This document shows positions 44,288 through 56,094 of a stretch of DNA of 64,000 nt, in pieces (the stretch's first letter is position 1; each line of letters begins with the position of its first letter). The notes under the pieces were generated by a model, which was not told the DNA's origin, searched no databases, and saw nothing but the letters and a program-made list of their open reading frames with translations. Origin of the DNA: Perilla frutescens (lineage: Eukaryota; Streptophyta; Magnoliopsida; Lamiales; Lamiaceae); NCBI GenBank assembly GCA_026008535.1, contig BRKX01000009.1, positions 37,399,001-37,463,000 on the forward strand. The letters are read 5' to 3'. The translations under genes were made by a program, and so were the position numbers.

Positions 44288-45106
44288 TTAGAGAGCACAA
44301 AGACCCAAGGAGGATCTTAGTGTTTCAAACCTTGCACTATTAAGTGCCTTAGTGAAGATGTCCGCAAGCTGGGCATCTATTCCAACATATTCTATCACAA
44401 GAGATCCATCTTTAACATGCTCCCGGATGAAGTGGTGATGGATGTCTATGTGCTTTGTCCGTGAGTGCTGAACAGGATTCTTCGAAATATTTATCGCACT
44501 CATATTGTCACAGTATATGGTGAGGACTGACTGTGGCATACCATAGTCATGTAACATCTTCTTCATCCATAAAAGTTGAGTACAACAACTCCTAGCTGCA
44601 ATATATTCTGCCTCGGCAGTAGAAAGCGAGATAGAATTCTGCTTCTTCCTAAACCAAGAGACCATGTTATTTCCAAGGAAGAAACATCCTCCAGAGGTAC
44701 TCTTCCGATCTTCAGTACATCCGGCCCAATCTGCATCGCAAAACCCCACCAAACTAGGGTTTGTATCATAGGATAACCAAAGTCCCAACTTAACAGTACC
44801 TTTTATGTACTTGATTATGTGCTTGACAGATTTCAAGTGACTTTCTTTGGGATCAAATTGGTACTGAGCGCAAACTCTCACACTGTAGCATATGTCTGGC
44901 CTACTTGTTGTAAGATAGAGCAGATTGCCAATCATACTCCGGTACAAGGTTTGTTCAATAGACACACCAGCTTCATCTTTTGACATTTTTGAAGATGTCC
45001 CCGTTAGTGTTCTTTTCGGGCTGCAAGTCTCCAAGCCAAACTTGCTGATCAAGTTCTTCGCATACTTTGTTTGAGACACAAATATTCCATCATCCTTTTG
45101 CTTCAC
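44288..45106 (-). pseudogene. SIRE-like copia RNase H and RT end
   Basis: A clean 272-residue frame starts at the end of RT (GIFVSQTKYAKNLISKFGL) and runs through YRSMIGNLLYLTTSRPDICY, the RNase H core (GFCDADWAGCTEDRKSTSGG, with both aspartates), SLSTAEAEYIAARSCC, YCDNMSAINISKNPVQHSRT and the closing QLADIFTKALN to a normal stop. All catalytic positions I can identify are present, so this is the best-preserved coding piece of the element. It is separated from the RT frame by a stop at about 45110. Confidence 0.92.
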
Positions 45107-45109
45107 TTA

Positions 45110-45640
45110 AAGCCCCAGAAATTAGGTTGGGTCGCCTACAAGACTCATCTCAAATTCAGAAGTCATATCCTTCACAAATTCTTTCACCATTCTGTCCGAG
45201 ACAGATCCAAAGACAATATCATCGACATAAATTTGGACGATGATCACATCAGATTTTTCTATCTTGATGAAGAGAGGTCTATCACCTCCACCACGAACGT
45301 ATCCTTTCTCCAGAAGGAATTTGGTTAGCCATTCGTACCAAGCTCGAGGAGCTTGTTTGAGGCCGTAGAGGGCCTTCTTTAGTTTGTACACATACTCAGG
45401 ATGGTCCATGTCTTCAAAGCCTTTGGGTTGGCTGACAAACACGTCTCTAGACAAGTACCCATTCAAGAAAGCATTCTTCACATCCATTTGGTACAATTTG
45501 AACTTCATCTATACAGCCATGGCGAGAAGCAACCTGACTGATTCAAGACGAGTAACTGGAGCGAAAGACTCATCAAAATCCACACCTTCAACTTGGGAAT
45601 AACCCTGAGCAACAAGTTTTATCTTATAAGTGTAGTAGAC
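45110..45640 (-). pseudogene. SIRE-like copia reverse transcriptase
   Basis: The 128-residue frame 45122-45508 carries QMDVKNAFLNGYL, VFVSQPKGFED, LKKALYGLKQAPRAWYEWL and the catalytic YVDDIVFGS, ending in a stop after EFEMSLVGDPT where the family reads LGELTFFLGLQ. RT's earlier blocks (KIKLVAQGYSQVEGVDFDESFAPVTR) are at the end of the upstream frame 45509-46372, before a stop at about 45509. Confidence 0.9.
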
Positions 45641-46885
45641 ATTTTCTATCATCTCACGATAGTTCTTTTGAACTCCTCTCGTTCTAACTCCTTCACCCAC
45701 ATCACCAATGATGTCTACTGCAGAATGATGTTTCTGCACACCTTTTGAAGGTTTGTAATCATCCAATTTTTCATTCCTCACTTCAGTCTGGTCATTATGC
45801 TCCGAACTGTCTGGAACAGAAGTTGGCACATGAATGGTGACATCAACACTTTCCTCATCAATCTGGGTAACAGATTCTTCCAGATCATCTACAACAATGT
45901 TAATAGACTCCATCACCATCTTGGTCCTCTTGTTGAACACTCGATAGGCCCGACTATTCCTCGAGTACCCGAGAAAAATGCATTTATCTCCTTTGGCATC
46001 AAACTTGCCAAGCTGCTCTCGGTCTCTTAACATATAACAAGTACTTCTGAAGATGTGAAAGTACTTTAAATTTAGTTTCTTCCCTTTCCACAGCTCGTAG
46101 GGAGTAACTCTCATCTTGGATCTGAAATACACTCGATTGATAACATGACATGTTGTGTTCACAGTTTCAGCCCATAAGTTGTCAGGGACAGATTTTGCCT
46201 TCATCATGACTCGACTTATCTCTTGAAGCGTCCAATTTTTCCTCTCAACAACACCATTTTGTTGAGGTGTTTTTGGTGCAGAGAACTCCTGAGCAATACA
46301 TTTTTCTTCACAAAAACATTTGAAGAAAGCATTTTCAAATTGACAACTATGATCACTTCGAATTCTCACCACAGCAGTTCATTTCTCCACTTTGAGTTTG
46401 AGACAAAGTTTTTTGAATGTCTTAAAGGTTTCTCCCTTATCTCTAAGGAACTCAACCTATGTGAATCGAATAAAGTCATCCACACACACAAAAATGATCT
46501 TCTTCCGTCTAATACTTTCAGTTTGAACAGGCTCCATCAAGTCCATATGCAGCAGTTCCAAGGCATTTGAGGTGGTAATCTTCTTAACAGATTTATGTGA
46601 AGTGTGAATCTGTTTTCCCACTTAACACGGTCCACAAACTTTGCCACGATCAATATCCAACTTCGGGACTCGAACCACAGCATCAGTCTTCATGAGACAT
46701 TGCATGTTTCTGTAACTAATATGGCCAAGTTTTTCATGCCATACGTTCGCTTCAGCAAGCTGAGTTCTGAAGTAATTTCCTTTCATGTTGAGAAGGTAAA
46801 AATTGTCCCTTGATCTGTCTCCATCCATTAGCAGCACACATTCTTTGTTCTTCACAAGATATTTATCTCTAGTAAAGTGGACCAA
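45640..46885 (-). pseudogene. SIRE-like copia integrase
   Basis: The zinc head is at 46622-46885 (VWHEKLGHISYRNMQCL then KVCGPC, an HHCC pattern). After a stop comes the core start LELLHMDLMEPVQTES and VCVDDFIRFT (about 46440-46560). Frame 45509-46372 then reads RIRSDHSCQFENAFF (second Asp, usually DHGGEF), FSAPKTPQQNGVVERKN (catalytic Glu), TPYELWKGKKLNLKYFHIF and FLGYSRNSRAYRVFNKRT. Integrase inserts the DNA copy into the genome. At least three stops break it. A charged linker follows before RT. Confidence 0.88.
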
Positions 46886-47713
46886 GAGACCTTAATCGCA
46901 AAGTTGACTTATGCTAATTAGATTAGCTTTTAGTCTTTCGATAAGCAGAACATCCTCCAAGGTGGGCATTCCTCAAACATTTAGATAACCACAGCCAAGC
47001 ACTCTTCCTTTGACACCGTCTCCAAAAGTAACTGATTGATAAGAACAATCCTTTTGAATATTCTTCAGTATACTGGCATCTCCAGTCATGTGTCGTGAGC
47101 ATCCACTGTCAAAGTACCAGCTACTCTTTGCATGAATATTGAGGGCAGTGTGAACCATATAGTTCATGTGGTTGTTCCAGGATCTGTTCCTCACATTTCT
47201 TCTTCTGGAATTCAGGTCATTCTGAGATAGGCCTCTCCTCCTCATTCTTCTGAGATCATTGATGTAGTTTCTACAGTATGGTCGAATGTGACCAGGCTTC
47301 TCACAGTAGTTGCACACAACTCCCATCTTTCGAGGCTGTGACTTTGGCGACTGCCGAGTCTGTGGCTGCTTGTTCTCTGGTTCAGTTTCGGATTCAGGAA
47401 CAGATTCATCATGTGTTCCGAATGTTTATCCTTGACAGAATCAGTCATAAACCTTCCCACCAGTGTATCTAAGCACAGTATGATCCTGAGGACTTTTTTC
47501 TTTAGAAAGGATTTCATCGAGCTGAGATGATCCACAGTTCATCATCTTGATGAGCTTCTTTAGATGTAGCAGTTCACCATTCTGAGAGTGAGTGTTGTTT
47601 CTGGATTGCTGAAGATCATTATGCAACTCACTGATGCGCATGGATAGACCATCTCTTTCTTTTATGAGATCACCATTTTCTTTCATCAGCCCTTTATTGA
47701 CTTTTACCACCAT
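46886..47713 (-). pseudogene. SIRE-like coiled coil, second zinc knuckle and protease
   Basis: In minus-strand order: 47441-47713 is a leucine-rich coiled coil (LSMRISELHNDLQQS, LLHLKKLIKMMN). 46973-47326 gives CNYCEKPGHIRPYC, a CCHC knuckle, followed about 35 residues later by WYFDSGCSRHMTG, the copia protease active site in the DSGCS form, and SVTFGDGVKGRVLG. A stop follows at GYLNV before the pre-integrase segment. The coiled coil plus second knuckle between gag and protease fits large SIRE-type gag regions. Confidence 0.87.
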
Positions 47714-48892
47714 GATCCGGCTCTAATGAAGCTTTTTATATGCTTCTATGGCAGACTCTTCAGTGAATTCTTCATCGTCACTGCATTCAGACATTTTGTC
47801 ATCCTGATTGTCAAGGACAGGATTAGACACAGGTTCTTTGTGAGATTGTGTCATGAAAGCAATATGATTGCTCACACATTCTTCATCACTCCCACTATCA
47901 TCTGGATCATCACTTTCACTAAGTGTGGAACAATAAGATTTATTCTTCTTCTTTAGAGTGTTAGCGCACTCGGCTTGATAGTGCCCAAGACCACCACATT
48001 CTCTACACTTGACCTCCTTGTGTTTTTCTTCACCGAGATTTTCATCTTTTGTTCTCCAAGGTTTGGAAAATCTATTCTTAAAAGAATTATTCTATGAAGA
48101 CTTTTAATAACGTTTGACAAATTTCGAGAAATTCTTTGTCAGCATAGCAATTAACTCAGCGAGATCATGTTTGTCAGGGACATTGCTAGGCACATCAGTA
48201 CTGGAACCGGCTTGAAAAGCTATACTTTTCTTCTGGACTGTCTCTTCATCTGTCAGTCCCATTTCAAATGTCCTCAGGGACCCCATCAGCTTCTGTAACT
48301 TCATCTTGCTCACGTCCTTGGCCTCTTCAATTGCCGTAACTTTGTATGCGAATCTCCTGGGAAGAGATCGCAGAACTTTCCGTACAAATTTCTCCTCAGA
48401 GATTGCATCACCAAGCGCAAAGCTTTCATTAGCAATGTCACAAATCTGGGAGTTGAAATCAGCAAGCTTTTCATCCTCATCCATTCGAAGGTTCTCAAAT
48501 CTGATAGTAAGAAATTGCATTCAAGATACACGAACACTGCTTGTTCCTTCGAATGTAGTCTGCAGGATATACCATGCATCATTTGCCTTGTCACACGAGG
48601 AGATGAACTTGAAGACGTTCATGTCCACTGCAGAGAAGATGACGTTCATGGCTTTAGCGTTCAGCCCCATGACCTGATAATCAGCATCGTCAAATTCTTC
48701 TTTTGACTTCAGCACCGCTTTGCCTTTCTCATCCTTCTTGGTAGGAGGCTTCCACTCTTCAGTCACCATCTTCCAGACACGCTCATCAATTGAGTGAATG
48801 GAAGCTGACATTCTAGCTTTCCAATAGGCATAGTTGTTGCCATCAAGGAGCGGAGGTCGCACCGTCGAAGCTCCTTCTTTCATCGAATCCAT
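47714..48892 (-). pseudogene. SIRE-like copia gag
   Basis: I place the start at 48892 (MDSMKEGASTVRPPLLDGNN), which fits the family; an earlier ATG at 48970 lies in the PBS region. Frame 48521 onward gives YAYWKARMSASIHSIDERVW and NDAWYILQTTFEGT. After one stop, frame 48104-48520 gives FLTIRFENLRMDEDEKLADF and VRKVLRSLPRRFAYKVTAIE, the UBN2-type capsid fold. Around 47960-48010 is the knuckle CRECGGLGHYQAEC, followed by an acidic Ser/Asp/Glu stretch. Two or three stops break it. Confidence 0.88.
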
Positions 48893-48939
48893 CTCAGCAA
48901 AAAAACACAAAATACACGGATTAATACCCCAAGATAAAC

Positions 48940-48971
48940 CCTGAAAACAGGCAACCCGTTTTGGTGCCAAT
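48940..48971 (-). other. SIRE-like primer-binding region, not the usual sequence
   Basis: Directly inside the 5' LTR the minus strand reads ATTGGCACCAAAACGGG. The expected initiator-Met site TGGTATCAGAGC is absent. Either this lineage uses another primer or the site is eroded; I cannot assign the tRNA. Confidence 0.45.
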
Positions 48972-49904
48972 TGAAAAACTGTAATCCGTGCTAGTAGTGT
49001 TGAAATAATAACTGCTTAAACTGTTCTATGATATGTGTGGGACAGATGCAAGAACATATAAAATAAAAGTAGTAAAAATGCACAAGATTGTTAATCCAGT
49101 TCGGTTCAACAACCTACTCTAGGGGGATTGCTCCCAAACTTGAAGTTTCGACTGTTACTTCTTCGAACAGTGTATTAGGGTTCTTACACATACAAGACTC
49201 CCGCCTTATGTCGCTCGTTCTTCTCCATGAACTCTTTCACTAGCCAAAAGTTGTAAGATCTCCTCACAACCATCATACTAGACTCTCTCTAGCTACCCAC
49301 GACTTCAAATTACAATCTCTCCCGAGATTGCGTACAAAACAGGAATAAAATCCCCTCACGTGTTTCACTCAAAAACACTCACAACTAGTCTATCATGTTG
49401 AACTGATTAACGAACAACTACTAGTTACAATGACCACAAACAAACTGACTCTCAAACAATCTATCAAGAGAATCTAAAAAATATATGAGTGGTACCGATT
49501 GCTGCACAAATCGGCCTTCATATAGGCTTCACTTCAACCTTGGCGTTGATCTCTATCCGCCGCCAACATGGTAAGTGGACTGTGGTTTGTGGCCTTCCAA
49601 ACATGTGTAGATACTTTCCAAGCATAATGGGGTTAAATCAGCACTGTATCTACACCACAAGGCAGTCAATCTAACAAATCTTGCTTTTCACGAACTGATC
49701 CGAGCAAGATCTTTCCAACTTGGAAACTGTCATAGATAGAGTGTCCCCGGTTCTGTCTGGGATATAATCTGGAATGTTTCGTCAACTGTTTCTTTTTCTT
49801 GCACAGCGGAAAACGGGATTTGTTGGGACATACCCATGTCCATTTTGTCGAACATATCTCGCCAATAACAACAGACCACTTTGTGCATAATTGTGGCACT
49901 AACA
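48972..49904 (-). repeat. SIRE-like 5' LTR (933 bp)
   Basis: Partner of 31210-32144, ends GGCACTAACA followed by the TAAAC duplication. Confidence 0.92.
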
Positions 49905-49909
49905 TAAAC
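49905..49909. repeat. SIRE-like copia target-site duplication TAAAC (right)
   Basis: Identical to 31205-31209. Confidence 0.92.
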
Positions 49910-50211
49910 TATATATAACATATACTATATTAAAAGACTAAGTAATATGTATTCAAATTAAGCGGCTAATTACTTGGAAAATGCAATAATTTAATTTATT
50001 ATTCCGACTAAAATCAATTTTGTCTAAAGTGAATTAACATGCAAAATCCAAAGTTTGCACTTTGCAATCTTGCTAAAGCAATGGGTCTATCTTGTCCCGT
50101 CCACCGTAAAATGTAGGATTTTTTTTCAGGTTTTTTTAAGAGGAGCTGAAGATGAATTATTGGTCTAAGTTGGTGGAATTTATTGAATATATATATATGT
50201 ATGTATATATA
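49910..50211. other. CACTA intron DNA between two insertions
   Basis: About 300 bp of AT-rich host element DNA with an AT/GT-type run near 50190-50211; no coding seen. Confidence 0.5.
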
Positions 50212-52904
50212 TGTAACAGCCCGATCCCGAAATGGGTAATTAACTGGGGACGGGGTGTTAATCCAAAAAGGATTAATGTTTGGAATACAAATTAACAACT
50301 GAATATGCCAAAGATAGGATGTGCCTTCCGGAAAATCAGACAGCATAACCTCTGTAACTATAGTGAATCCTCGTTTATAAACGACTTATAAAAGAAGAAT
50401 GAAAGCTGTAATAATTCAATAAGCCCTTTCATAGGCCAAACGGAATCAAATAAATAAATACCAACAATCAATAGACCCATTTATAGGTCGACGAAAGATA
50501 CAGACACCAATATGCTTAGAGAGTAATGCCTCTTAATAGGCGGAAAGGGAACGAATAGATATGCATATCAAAATAAGGGGCCTCATTTTCTTATATTAAT
50601 GTTAAAGACTTTAATTGTAAGCATATTGATCATGGTATACTAAGAGTGCAGTAGAATCTCAAGAATTCAAGTAGCAATGTCGTAGAAAAGCAATAATTAA
50701 AAGAGTTCAGAAAAGAAATAATTAAAAGAGTTCAAAGTGGCAGAAATCATAGTGGGATAAATGCTATAAGATCTCAACAACCAACCCACTTCACAGCCAC
50801 CATCGACCTTTGTATCTCAAGCAGAAAATATTTGAAAAGAGGGCATGAGTACTAATGCACTCAGTAGGTTTTATTAGAAAATTTTGAAAACTTTAGAAAT
50901 ATCCAACATTAACTGGCAGCATATGGGAAGCAAAACGCAAAAGCCCTTCCCATATGTGCAAAACATTTTCTTCCTGTGGGCCCATCCTGGCTCAAACCTG
51001 ATGTCTACTGCACCCTGAGGCATGATTTAGGATAAGAGAGGGGTTACCTCAAATATCACACAAAGTGTGCGAGGGGGTTACCCAGCAGTGACTCCGTAGT
51101 GATCAAAAGATCACAACCTAGTGACCCAAAGGCCACAACCTAGTAACCCGAATGTTACAACCCATAGATACGAGTATGCAAAGGGTTTACCCAGCAGTGA
51201 CTCCCTAGTGGTCAAAGACCACAACCTGGTAACCCGAAGGTTATAACATGATACTAATCATCGTTCCTTGAGCTCGATATCCTGCTTCACAATCATTCAA
51301 TCTCAACATTCAATCCTCAACATTTAATCCTCAATATTCAATCCTCAACCTTTAAATCCTCAATATTCAATCATCAACATTCAATCTTCTTTTAACAATC
51401 AATCCTCAATTCTCAGAATTCAATTCTGCTAGCATAGATCATAACCTAGAATGAATCATCTAGGTCTAATTCCTCAATCATTACCATAGCTTCAAATGCC
51501 AATATGGGATACTATAATCAACCTAACAGACATCATTCGTCTATGCAACATATCCTCATCATAATATCAATACCAAAGAATCAATCCTATGATCATGATC
51601 ATATATATATATCTCAAATCAATAAGCCATATAACATCTCATGCTAGCATCCATAACATATCATGCTCAAGAGCTCAAATAACAATTCATATCATCAATT
51701 CCCATAGCATAATAATTTCTTTGCAAAGACTAATCAGGCGGAGCATATAATATTTAATTAGATATTTTATTTTGCCCTAACATGCTTCTAGAGCTCACTA
51801 GCTCAAAAATGTAGATGAGTATAGTATTACCCACCTCAATCATCATTCTCGAGCTGCAACTCCTTCCTTGATTTCTTCAGAATTCGGCTTATCCTACAAA
51901 AGTCGATTATCGACTAAGCGATCTATTCAAAGATCCCAAAATCACATAAACGGAATTCCTTGACTACGACTCCTCTATGGATTGCACGACTTTAGATACT
52001 TCTAATCAATTCGGCATGAATAAGAAACATGCTCAATAGAATAATTTCAGATCGCCTATCTCAAAAGATCTGTGAAAGACAACGCCTCGTTGATTTTACC
52101 CTTTTTCAACGATTTTACCAAAAATCCAACGACATCATATAATTATCCAAAAATCATGAAATAAATCGAGTATATCCTATTTCATAACAACAGTCAAAAA
52201 TATAAATTCTGGATTTTTTTCCGATGATTTTTTATTTCAAAATTAAACTCGAACCTCTTTCACGGTTTAGGCAAAATTCCAAATGACGAGATATTCAAAA
52301 ATAAAATTCAACGACATGCTATTTCAACGTAAAATAATATTTTGAACAACTTTTCAGTTGAAACTTTTTCAATTCGGAACCTTGAAAGCCCCCAAAATTG
52401 CAAAATACTGAATCTGATCGGTAACTGTAACAGTTTATGTTTTCCGGCGATTTGACTAATATCCGGCCATTAGATGATATCGATATAAAGACGAAACGTA
52501 GAGAACTTAATGATACACGACATATCCAAAAATCAAGTGAAAAGGTTAAGAGACGAACTGAAACGATGTCGATGAAGATGGCAGCTGTGGCGTTGGTGGT
52601 GGTGGCTGCTGCTGCTGCCGGAAAAAATCCGGCGACCTGCTACCCTTCCGGACCTGTGTGGAATAGTAACTTTATTTTTAAAAATAGATTAATTTCTCGT
52701 TTTCCTTCAAAACGACTTGTTCTTTATTCCGAGTCAAGTTGGTTCAATAATACTCGAGCCAACGAACCTTTCGGTATTTTCAGATTTAATAAACGAGATC
52801 ATTTGGACCTCGCCATCGAATAAAGCGCCTTTTATCCGAACCTGATATTTTTAAAGCAGTATTGTTGCACCGCAGAAGCATATCGAGGAAGCCATATTTT
52901 TGGC

Positions 52905-52916
52905 TATAAATAGCAG
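52905..52916 (+). promoter_or_regulatory. TATA box of the plus-oriented LTR
   Basis: GGCTATAAATAGCAGCC lies in the same LTR context (after CGAATAAAGC..CTTTTA.CCGAACC) as the minus-strand TATA boxes at 6053 and 15393. Confidence 0.6.
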
Positions 52917-54966
52917 CCCCCCTTCCCTCATTTCTCGCTCATTCATTCTTCATCCCATTTCTGTATATAGAGAGAGAGAGTAGAGGGGAACTCTCTTCGT
53001 GAGAGCACCCCCAGTCAGTGGTGAGAGGAGTGCGAAACAAGAGAGAGCGGCAGCGCAGTAGGCCCCCGCGGCGGCAACGGGGTGCCCCTCGGTACTGGTG
53101 GGCACGGGCGCGCAGCAGAGGGTGCTGGGGCGCGCTGGGGTGCACCTGAGGGGCACCGACGCGCACCCCAGCGCCGCGGCGCTCATGCCCATCGCAGTTC
53201 CAGCACGTTTTCGTGCGGAGGCCATAACTTTCGCCTGGGTTGGAGTTACAAGGCCCACGAGTACTCAAATCGAAGCTCTTTCGAAGATCTACGATTGATA
53301 GCAGTAGCCGCTCGTCCAGAATCTCGGCCATTTGAGTAAGATTTTCCGTCCCCTTTTGGGTAATTTCGAGCATTTTAAATCGTTTAAATTCTGGTGGTTT
53401 AAGTTATAGTTTAAATTACCCCTTTTAGGTAATTTCCGCTAAGTTATTGATTGACTTTCCTAAAGAGAGGTGAACCCCAAGGAGGCTTGAGGAAGGATTT
53501 TCAGCTCGTCGCTTCGTCTACGTGCTCGTTATTGAGATGCTTGTCATCGAGGTGGGTGGTTATAAACCAAGTATAAGGTTTGAGCTATTAAGCTCTAGAA
53601 GTATGATAGGGCAAGATGAATATCCAATTAAAATATTTTATGCTCTGCCTGATTAGTCTCTGTACAAGGAAAGAAAATGAATAAAGGAAGTTATATGCAT
53701 GATTATGTTGAATTGTTATTTGATTTTGATAAAGTAAATGAAGTTATTATAAGTTAAGTGAGCTCTCAAGTATGTTTAGATATGCTAGAATTGTTTATAT
53801 ACAATTTATGCTAGCATGAAATGTTTAGAATTGCTTTAATTGCAATCGATATTTATCCGCGTTCATTTCCTCGTATTGGAATGTTAGATTTTGCTAAAGC
53901 TTATTTAGCTAAGTATTGCCTTCTAGAGTAGTGATAAATCCCTTGTAGGCTGAGATCATGCTCAATTAAAGAATTAGCCTTAGACGATTGCTCTAGGCTT
54001 AGTATTGCTAGTTAAGTCAAGTAAGTAAGAAAAGTTAATGGAGGAAGGTTAAGGTTAAGTAAGTAAGGAAGGTTAAGAAGGGAAGATTAAGTAAGGAAGA
54101 AGTTAAGGAAGAATATAGCTTATGTTGTAATCAGGTTATCGAGCTCAAAGAACAGTTTATTTGCATTATCATGCCGTGACCTTCGAGTCACCGAGTTGAA
54201 CATTTGAAAGTAAAGGGAGTCATTGCTGGTTAATCCCCTCGCATACTCAGAAGGATACTTGAGGTAACCCCTCTCTTATCCCAAGGCATGGCTCAAGGTA
54301 CAGTAGACAACATGTTTGAGCCAGGATAGGCACCAAGAAAGGAAGTGAAAGGTTTTGCGGGTATAGAGAGGGCTTTTACGTTTTGCTCTTCATATGCCGC
54401 CAGTTTATAATTGGATATTCCAAAGTTTATTAAAGAGTTTTCGCGTAAAACCCCACTGAGTATATTAGTGCTCACATCCTCTTTTTCAAATGTTTTCAGG
54501 TTGAGATGTTGAGGCCGGTGATGTGCTGCTGGTTGGGTTGTCTGAGTTGTTTGAGGTTTCAAGTTGTTGCTTTATATGGTTACATGTTTTTTTTCGCTAA
54601 GTTTCTGCTAAGTACTCTGATGTTAGTATTTAGTCTTGATATGTGTAACTTGATCCTTGATAGTAGCATGTTTTAAATACTATGAATCCTAGTTATCAAC
54701 AAAGTCTTTGAAGCATGATCTTTTGACATACCCGTCTATGCCTTTATTGATTCCGAGTTATTGGAATAGTCATACCTGTTGAGCATTCTGGTATCTATTC
54801 ATCTTCAGTTGACTTGTGAATAAGTCTTGAATGCTTATTATTATTGTTCGCCTATAAAGAGGCTTTTTCTTTCAAGCATGATTCTGGTTGTTTCTAGTTA
54901 ATCTTAAGTTGTTTTCCTTGCCTTGTCCTATGAATAAGACAATAAGATATATTTGACTCCGACCTA

Positions 54967-55481
54967 TATATGGGTCTTAGTTGATATGACCTATGATGAG
55001 GTCTTGTTTATTTAAAGAGTCAAATTCATATCTGTTTGTCTTTGGATTCTGTTTAAATTTCGGTTGGCCTTTCATTTGGCATTCCTTTGACTCGATTGAA
55101 TCCTTTGACCCCTTTGATTCGTTGAAAATGATAAGTTCTTCCAAGTCATGAAGTTAAGTTGCCTAAGTTTTTGAGGCGCTAACTTAGTTTAATTCTAAAA
55201 ACACCCTTCCCCGGATTTCTTATATATGGGTCTTAGTTGATATGACCTATGATGAGGTCTTGTTTATTTAAAGAGTCCAATTCATATCTGTTTGTCTTTG
55301 GATTCTGTTTAAATTTCGGTTGGCCTTTCATTTGGCATTCCTTTGACTCGATTGAATCCTTTGACCCCTTTGATTCGTTGAAAATGATAAGTTCTTCCAA
55401 GTCATGAAGTTAAGTTGCCTAAGTTTTTGAGGCGCTAACTTAGTTTAATTCTAAAAACACCCTTCCCCCGATTTCTTATTT
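54967..55481. repeat. 256-bp tandem duplication inside the plus-oriented LTR
   Basis: The segment from TATATGGGTCTTAGTTG to CCCGGATTTCTT (or CCCCGATTTCTT) occurs twice in a row with period 256 bp and almost no differences, so it is younger than the LTR's other changes. Confidence 0.92.
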
Positions 55482-56094
55482 TTCGTGCTATTTTACGCAC
55501 AACAACCCCGTCCCCATCCTCGAGACCGGGCAGTTACAAGTACTATTGAACTAACCGATCGAAGAAAAATAAAAAGGTCGTTCGAAGAAAATCGAAGAAG
55601 GGTTGACTTTTTGAAACAAAATTTTACTATTCCATACTTTTTGTTAAAAATGCTCCAGAACATTCGTTTGACCTCTGATTGAAAATCTGAAAACATGAAT
55701 AGAATCCTTGGGCGATTTTCCATGGGAATGGCTTGTCAAAATAATATCTGAATCAACACACAAGATTTCGTAAAACTCCGAAAATCACGTCTTTTCAGAA
55801 AAATACTATCCACAAGTTATCCCTTTACATTTTTCGACACTGGGAATCCCATAGACCTCAGATTAAAATTCTGAAGCGACAGAATCCTTGGCCGTTATCT
55901 TTAAAACGAGCCTAAAATCGGCTATTCCTCGATATTCGAAATAAAATTCAAAAATATGATTTTTTTACAAAAAGGACCTCTAAAGCGGCGACTTACATCC
56001 GTTTCCTTTAATTATTAACCAAATTATTCTAGAAAAATTCCTAATCATGATTAGGAATTCCTTAATCATGCTTAGAAAATATGGGTACAATATA

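Larger units (their letters stand above)
31210..49904 (-). mobile_element. SIRE/Maximus-like copia element with envelope-like gene (18.7 kb)
   Basis: LTRs at 31210-32144 and 48972-49904, both starting TGAAAAACTGTAATCC and ending GGCACTAACA, are flanked by a perfect TAAAC duplication. On the minus strand the order is gag (two parts), protease, integrase, RT, RNase H, a 400-bp spacer, an envelope-like gene, polypurine tract and 3' LTR. The extra gene after pol and LTRs near 1 kb are features of the SIRE/Maximus lineage. About 9.6 kb of it is a later insertion plus a tandem array inside the envelope-like gene. I counted about 28 differences in the first 370 aligned LTR bases, so the element is several million years old under usual plant rates. 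Confidence 0.92.
50212..56089. mobile_element. Fold-back of two Tekay-like gypsy LTRs (5.9 kb)
   Basis: The block starts TGTAACAGCCCGATCCC and ends ATGGGTACA, like one minus-oriented Tekay-type LTR, and is flanked by ATATA on both sides (50207-50211, 56090-56094). Internally, 50212 to about 52625 is minus-oriented LTR. About 52630-55536 is a second LTR in plus orientation, ending CCGGGCAGTTACA. From 55537 to 56089 the first orientation resumes with the LTR's far end. The turning point near 52620 is a small hairpin (GCCGGA, five A, TCCGGC). No internal retrotransposon genes are present. Open frames here (for example in the GC-rich tract near 53050-53370) are incidental. Confidence 0.8.

Noticed and set aside
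52437..52823. 128-residue frame in the fold-back block
   Set aside because: It spans the hairpin turning point between two LTR orientations, so it cannot be an ancestral gene.
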